From assembly GCF_024721975.1 (NCBI RefSeq), contig NZ_JANQBB010000002.1, positions 941,593 through 1,005,592 on the forward strand: DNA of 64,000 bases, read 5' to 3'. The position numbers and the translations under genes were made by a program. A model generated the notes under the pieces. That model saw only the letters and a list, made by a program, of their open reading frames with translations, searched no databases and was not told the origin of the DNA. How positions within the stretch are numbered: the first letter of the stretch is position 1; each line of letters begins with the position of its first letter. Positions 61,501-64,000 of this stretch are shown here, piece by piece. The DNA comes from Paenibacillus endoradicis (GTDB taxonomy: Bacteria; Bacillota; Bacilli; Paenibacillales; Paenibacillaceae).

Positions 61501-61623
61501 TTCCGAAGTACTTTTCATTGCATCGAAGTTATGTCCGGAGGTTTATGAAAAGTTTTAGACTATGCTTCCGATGTACTTTTCATTGCATCGAAGTTATGTC
61601 CGGAGGTTTATGAAAAGTTTTAG
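61501..61623 (+). repeat. tandem duplication, 65-bp period, in a leader
   Basis: 61501-61558 and 61566-61623 are identical at 57 of 58 positions. Each copy contains TCCGGAGG followed by an ATG, so a ribosome-binding site has been doubled just before the FAD monooxygenase gene. The near-perfect identity suggests a recent event. Confidence 0.92.
61545..61613 (+). CDS. possible 22-residue leader peptide
   Basis: ATG 61545, just after a GGAGG, opens MKSFRLCFRCTFHCIEVMSG and ends GL-stop at 61613. Its TGA overlaps a second ATG at 61610 (ATGA) that is in frame with the FAD monooxygenase. It arises from the tandem duplication. It could couple translation, or be a chance product. Confidence 0.35.
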   Translation: MKSFRLCFRCTFHCIEVMSGGL

Positions 61624-61633
61624 GAGGATTTCA

Positions 61634-62896
61634 ATGGAGAATCATATGGATGAAACGATGCTGGTTGATGTTATTATTGTCGGAGGTGCTGTTGCTGGTG
61701 CCGCACTTGCTTGTGCATTTGCTAAATATAATCTAAATGTTCTAGTCATCGATAGAAGAAAAGATCCAGGCAGTATGAATCGTGGGGATGGCTTACAACC
61801 ACGAACTTTGGAGATTTTGGAACAATGGGGTGTGCTTCAAGATTTTCAAAATCTTCCACATGTGAAATCCTACGGAATAGAGCTACATCACTCCTTTTTT
61901 AGAACACTTATGAAAATTGATCTTAAGCCTCTAACATCAAGTAAATTTAATTATATTATGAATATTCCACATCGTGAGATCGAGCAAGGATTATTAGATT
62001 GGGCTAACAAGCATGATCACATTAAAATAATGCGTGGTACCTCAGTAGAACATTTAACTTATAATGAGCATTGTAATGTAAATGGCATAGTGATGAAATC
62101 TGGTAACGAGCACATAACATGCCGTGCCAAAATTGTAATAGCAGCTGATGGAGGTTTATCCTCTATTCGTAAAGAACTAAATATTCCTGCAGAACGCATT
62201 GTATATAATCATGAGCTAATTGTATTGCATATGCCCCGCCCTGAATGGTTTAAAGGTGATCTACGTACACAAGTTCATTTGCATCGCGATGGTGCAGTAG
62301 TTCTCATACCTTTGCCCGATCAACAAATGCGCATTACTGTTGTTGTACCTTTAGGAAAATCTGCGGAGTGGAGAAAGTTCACTGATGAAGAACTGCTAAA
62401 AAATCTAATAAAACGTGTTCCGAGTCTGAAAAATGTAGATATTAAACGTGAAGGCGAACATATATACAAAATGGTTCGGATGCATGCAGATACTTATTCA
62501 AGTAAAGGTGCAGCATTAATTGGGGATGCCGCCCATCTAACTCACGCATCTTCCGGCCAAGGTATGAATATGGCCATTCAGGATGCTGATGTCTTAAGTA
62601 AGTTACTTGCAAGACATCTGCACAATAAAATCGAGTTGGATGAAGCATTAAAGCTCTATGAGCAGGTTCGTAAACCAATAAACGAAGATATTATTTCAAG
62701 ATCAAACTTTATGTCCTCTGTCGTATTTACCCCAAATAAGCTTGCACACACAGGTAAAATGTTTGGCATGTTTACGACTAGATTTATTCCTGGCTTACGA
62801 TACAAAATTAGTAGTAAGATCGCATTAGGAATTGCTGGTGCAAATCAACAGGAAACCATTCGTTTACAATTATCTTCAGTTATAGAGCACACTTGA
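61634..62896 (+). CDS. FAD-dependent monooxygenase (UbiH/PHBH type)
   Basis: 420 residues from ATG 61634, preceded by AGGAGG at 6 nt. An in-frame ATG at 61610 (MKSFRRIS...) is an alternative coupled to the leader peptide. The FAD fold is IIVGGAVAGAALACAFAKYN, the DG motif is VIAADGGLSSIRK, and the GD motif is ALIGDAAHLTHASSGQGMN. This is a class A aromatic/polyene hydroxylase type, probably a tailoring enzyme. The stop overlaps the next start region. It belongs with the SDR and the regulators in the rightward unit. Confidence 0.88.
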   Translation: MENHMDETMLVDVIIVGGAVAGAALACAFAKYNLNVLVIDRRKDPGSMNRGDGLQPRTLEILEQWGVLQDFQNLPHVKSYGIELHHSFFRTLMKIDLKPLTSSKFNYIMNIPHREIEQGLLDWANKHDHIKIMRGTSVEHLTYNEHCNVNGIVMKSGNEHITCRAKIVIAADGGLSSIRKELNIPAERIVYNHELIVLHMPRPEWFKGDLRTQVHLHRDGAVVLIPLPDQQMRITVVVPLGKSAEWRKFTDEELLKNLIKRVPSLKNVDIKREGEHIYKMVRMHADTYSSKGAALIGDAAHLTHASSGQGMNMAIQDADVLSKLLARHLHNKIELDEALKLYEQVRKPINEDIISRSNFMSSVVFTPNKLAHTGKMFGMFTTRFIPGLRYKISSKIALGIAGANQQETIRLQLSSVIEHT

Positions 62897-62919
62897 TGAG
62901 AATGGAGAGAAAAACCACA

Positions 62920-63576
62920 ATGGAACATGTTAATATAGATATCATTATTGGTGTAACCAAAAATTATTTATGGAAATATGGTATTCAAACTGCTATTTCT
63001 AGCATGCCTGGCTATGCTATAGCCGGAGAATACGCTAGTGGTGTAGAAATTCTTAGCATTTGTAGAAACCAAGCCCCAAAGTTATTATTACTGGATCAAG
63101 AATTAATGGATATGTCAGCAAACGAATTGCATGATTTATTAGTAAGTGAAAACATTCATATACCTATTCTTTTAATTGGTAGTTCTAACACAATTGAAAA
63201 TGATATTATCGATTTATTTCAATGCGGAATTAAGGGATATATATTAAATAACTGCACGGAAGAGCAAATAATCGATGCTATCACTCACGTTAGTAAAAAT
63301 ATGGAGTGGTGTTCGCCGACCTGTAGCCCCAGACTATTCAACAATAAACGCTCAACTAATAATATTGATACTAGTTCAAAAAAAATAACTCATCGTGAGC
63401 ATGAAATATTAAATCTAATGTTTAAGGGACATAATAATACCGAGATTTCAGATGTGCTATGTTTAAGCATTAACACCGTACAAAATCATATCTGCAACAT
63501 ATATTCAAAGTTTGGTGTACGAGAACGTCTGAAGGCCGTTAATTATGCCAAAAGAGAAGGCTTAATAGATTTGTAA
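62920..63576 (+). CDS. LuxR/NarL-type response regulator with atypical receiver
   Basis: 218 residues from ATG 62920 (GGAGAG about 12 nt upstream; ATG 62896 and 62902 are also in frame). The receiver-like domain (about 1-120) keeps a phospho-Asp candidate (LLLDQELMD) and GIKGYIL, but the acidic pair normally near residue 10 reads GVTKN, so Mg2+ binding and phosphorylation are doubtful. The LuxR HTH covers about 150-210 (THREHEILNLMFKGHNNTEI, LSINTVQNHICNIYSKFGV). No kinase gene is nearby. It may respond to a ligand, as other pathway-specific regulators with degenerate receivers do, and control the cluster. Confidence 0.85.
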   Translation: MEHVNIDIIIGVTKNYLWKYGIQTAISSMPGYAIAGEYASGVEILSICRNQAPKLLLLDQELMDMSANELHDLLVSENIHIPILLIGSSNTIENDIIDLFQCGIKGYILNNCTEEQIIDAITHVSKNMEWCSPTCSPRLFNNKRSTNNIDTSSKKITHREHEILNLMFKGHNNTEISDVLCLSINTVQNHICNIYSKFGVRERLKAVNYAKREGLIDL

Positions 63577-63760
63577 GTTTTTCCGTCTTACAACTTCCCG
63601 ATGTTTTCTTTCTTTCGTGTGCAGATTACAAAAGCGTTATTAATCCATACTGTTTCTCTATAAACTTCACTTCATGAAACGAACTTATCTATCAGCGTAT
63701 ACTACTTGATCACTCATAATATTTTAATTGGCATAAAAAACCTCCACCGTTTTAGCGAAG

Positions 63761-64000
63761 TGCACCCCTTAGAATAGACATTGGAATAAACCCCTGGTTT
63801 ATCCGATGAAATTCTAGGAGGTGCATTTTTTATGCCAGCAGTAAAAGGACAAAAGTTTACGAAATATTCTAATGAACTAAAGATGGAGGCTATTCGGCTA
63901 CATGTGGAGGAGAAGTGGACATATCGACGGATTAACGAGTATTTAGGGATACAAGATCCGGATCGTATGAAACGCTGGATGCGTAAATATAGAGAAAAAG
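63761..64000 (+). mobile_element. IS3-family insertion sequence, left end
   Basis: The left end starts near TGCACCCCTTAGAATAGACA (63761), the look of an IS3-group terminal repeat, followed by a transposase orfA at 63832. The right end and orfB lie outside the window. Between the response regulator stop (63576) and 63760 no gene is seen. Confidence 0.75.
63832..64000 (+). CDS. IS3-family transposase OrfA (partial)
   Basis: 56 codons from ATG 63832, cut by the window end. The protein opens MPAVKGQKFTKYSNELKMEA and contains EKWTYRRINEYLGIQDPDRMKRWMRKY, the helix-turn-helix DNA-binding part of IS3-type OrfA. TAGGAGG lies 10 nt upstream. OrfB, the DDE catalytic part, is expected beyond the edge. 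Confidence 0.85.
   Translation, partial: MPAVKGQKFTKYSNELKMEAIRLHVEEKWTYRRINEYLGIQDPDRMKRWMRKYREK

Noticed and set aside
1..64000. CRISPR arrays, prophage genes, rRNA genes, plasmid origin
   Set aside because: No regularly spaced short repeats, phage structural or integrase genes, rRNA segments or replication genes were seen.

Overview
The window reads as low-GC Gram-positive chromosome, most likely Paenibacillaceae. This rests on a cdaA-cdaR-glmM-glmS block with a glmS ribozyme, a SigW/RsiW-type pair, a YesM/YesN-type two-component system beside an LplABC-type sugar importer that lacks its own ATPase, SLH-anchored and multi-module secreted enzymes, and AGGAGG ribosome sites with frequent TTG/GTG starts. 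No similarity search was possible; family names come from motifs and context.

Layout. 1-3.1 kb: ABC export genes with a PadR regulator. 3.1-6.9 kb: an ECF sigma factor of the long, TPR-tailed type (ECF42-like) with two DGPF/YCII proteins and a hydrolase; three near-identical promoters lie in front of these genes. 7.1-13.2 kb: small proteins, a secreted protein and a GH26 beta-mannanase (CBM35-GH26-X2-X2-CBM3), flanked by an intact and a decayed copy of the same MmcQ/YjbR locus. 13.3-19.7 kb: a 2110-residue surface nuclease/5'-nucleotidase with SLH repeats. 20.4-33 kb: housekeeping genes (glmS with ribozyme, glmM, cdaR, cdaA, rsiW, sigW, an HtrA-like protease without PDZ, ppc). 33.3-33.7 kb: four tRNA genes. 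33.8-35 kb: a decayed carbohydrate-binding protein. 35.1-42.3 kb: sugar importer plus YesM/YesN-type regulators, with a shared tandem motif about 78 bp before the binding-protein and permease genes.

43.2-63.6 kb holds the most interesting locus: a self-contained type II polyketide/fatty-acid-like cluster. A leftward operon encodes a malonyl transferase, a ketoreductase, an ACP, a dedicated phosphopantetheinyl transferase, two hotdog proteins, an intact ketosynthase, a Cys-to-Ala ketosynthase homologue, a fused ketosynthase/chain-length-factor-like protein, a KAS III-like enzyme without the catalytic His, a CrtI-like flavoenzyme and an MFS pump, followed by an RND pump. Divergent genes encode two TetR-like regulators, an SDR, an FAD monooxygenase and a LuxR-type regulator. 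The two hotdog proteins each keep only one of the two FabZ catalytic residues, and they are complementary, so together they could form one dehydratase. No enoyl reductase is present, so a conjugated polyene is the natural prediction; the product itself is unknown. An IS3-family element begins at the right edge.

Limits: promoters, operators and RNA folds were read by eye, and starts were chosen from ribosome-binding sites.
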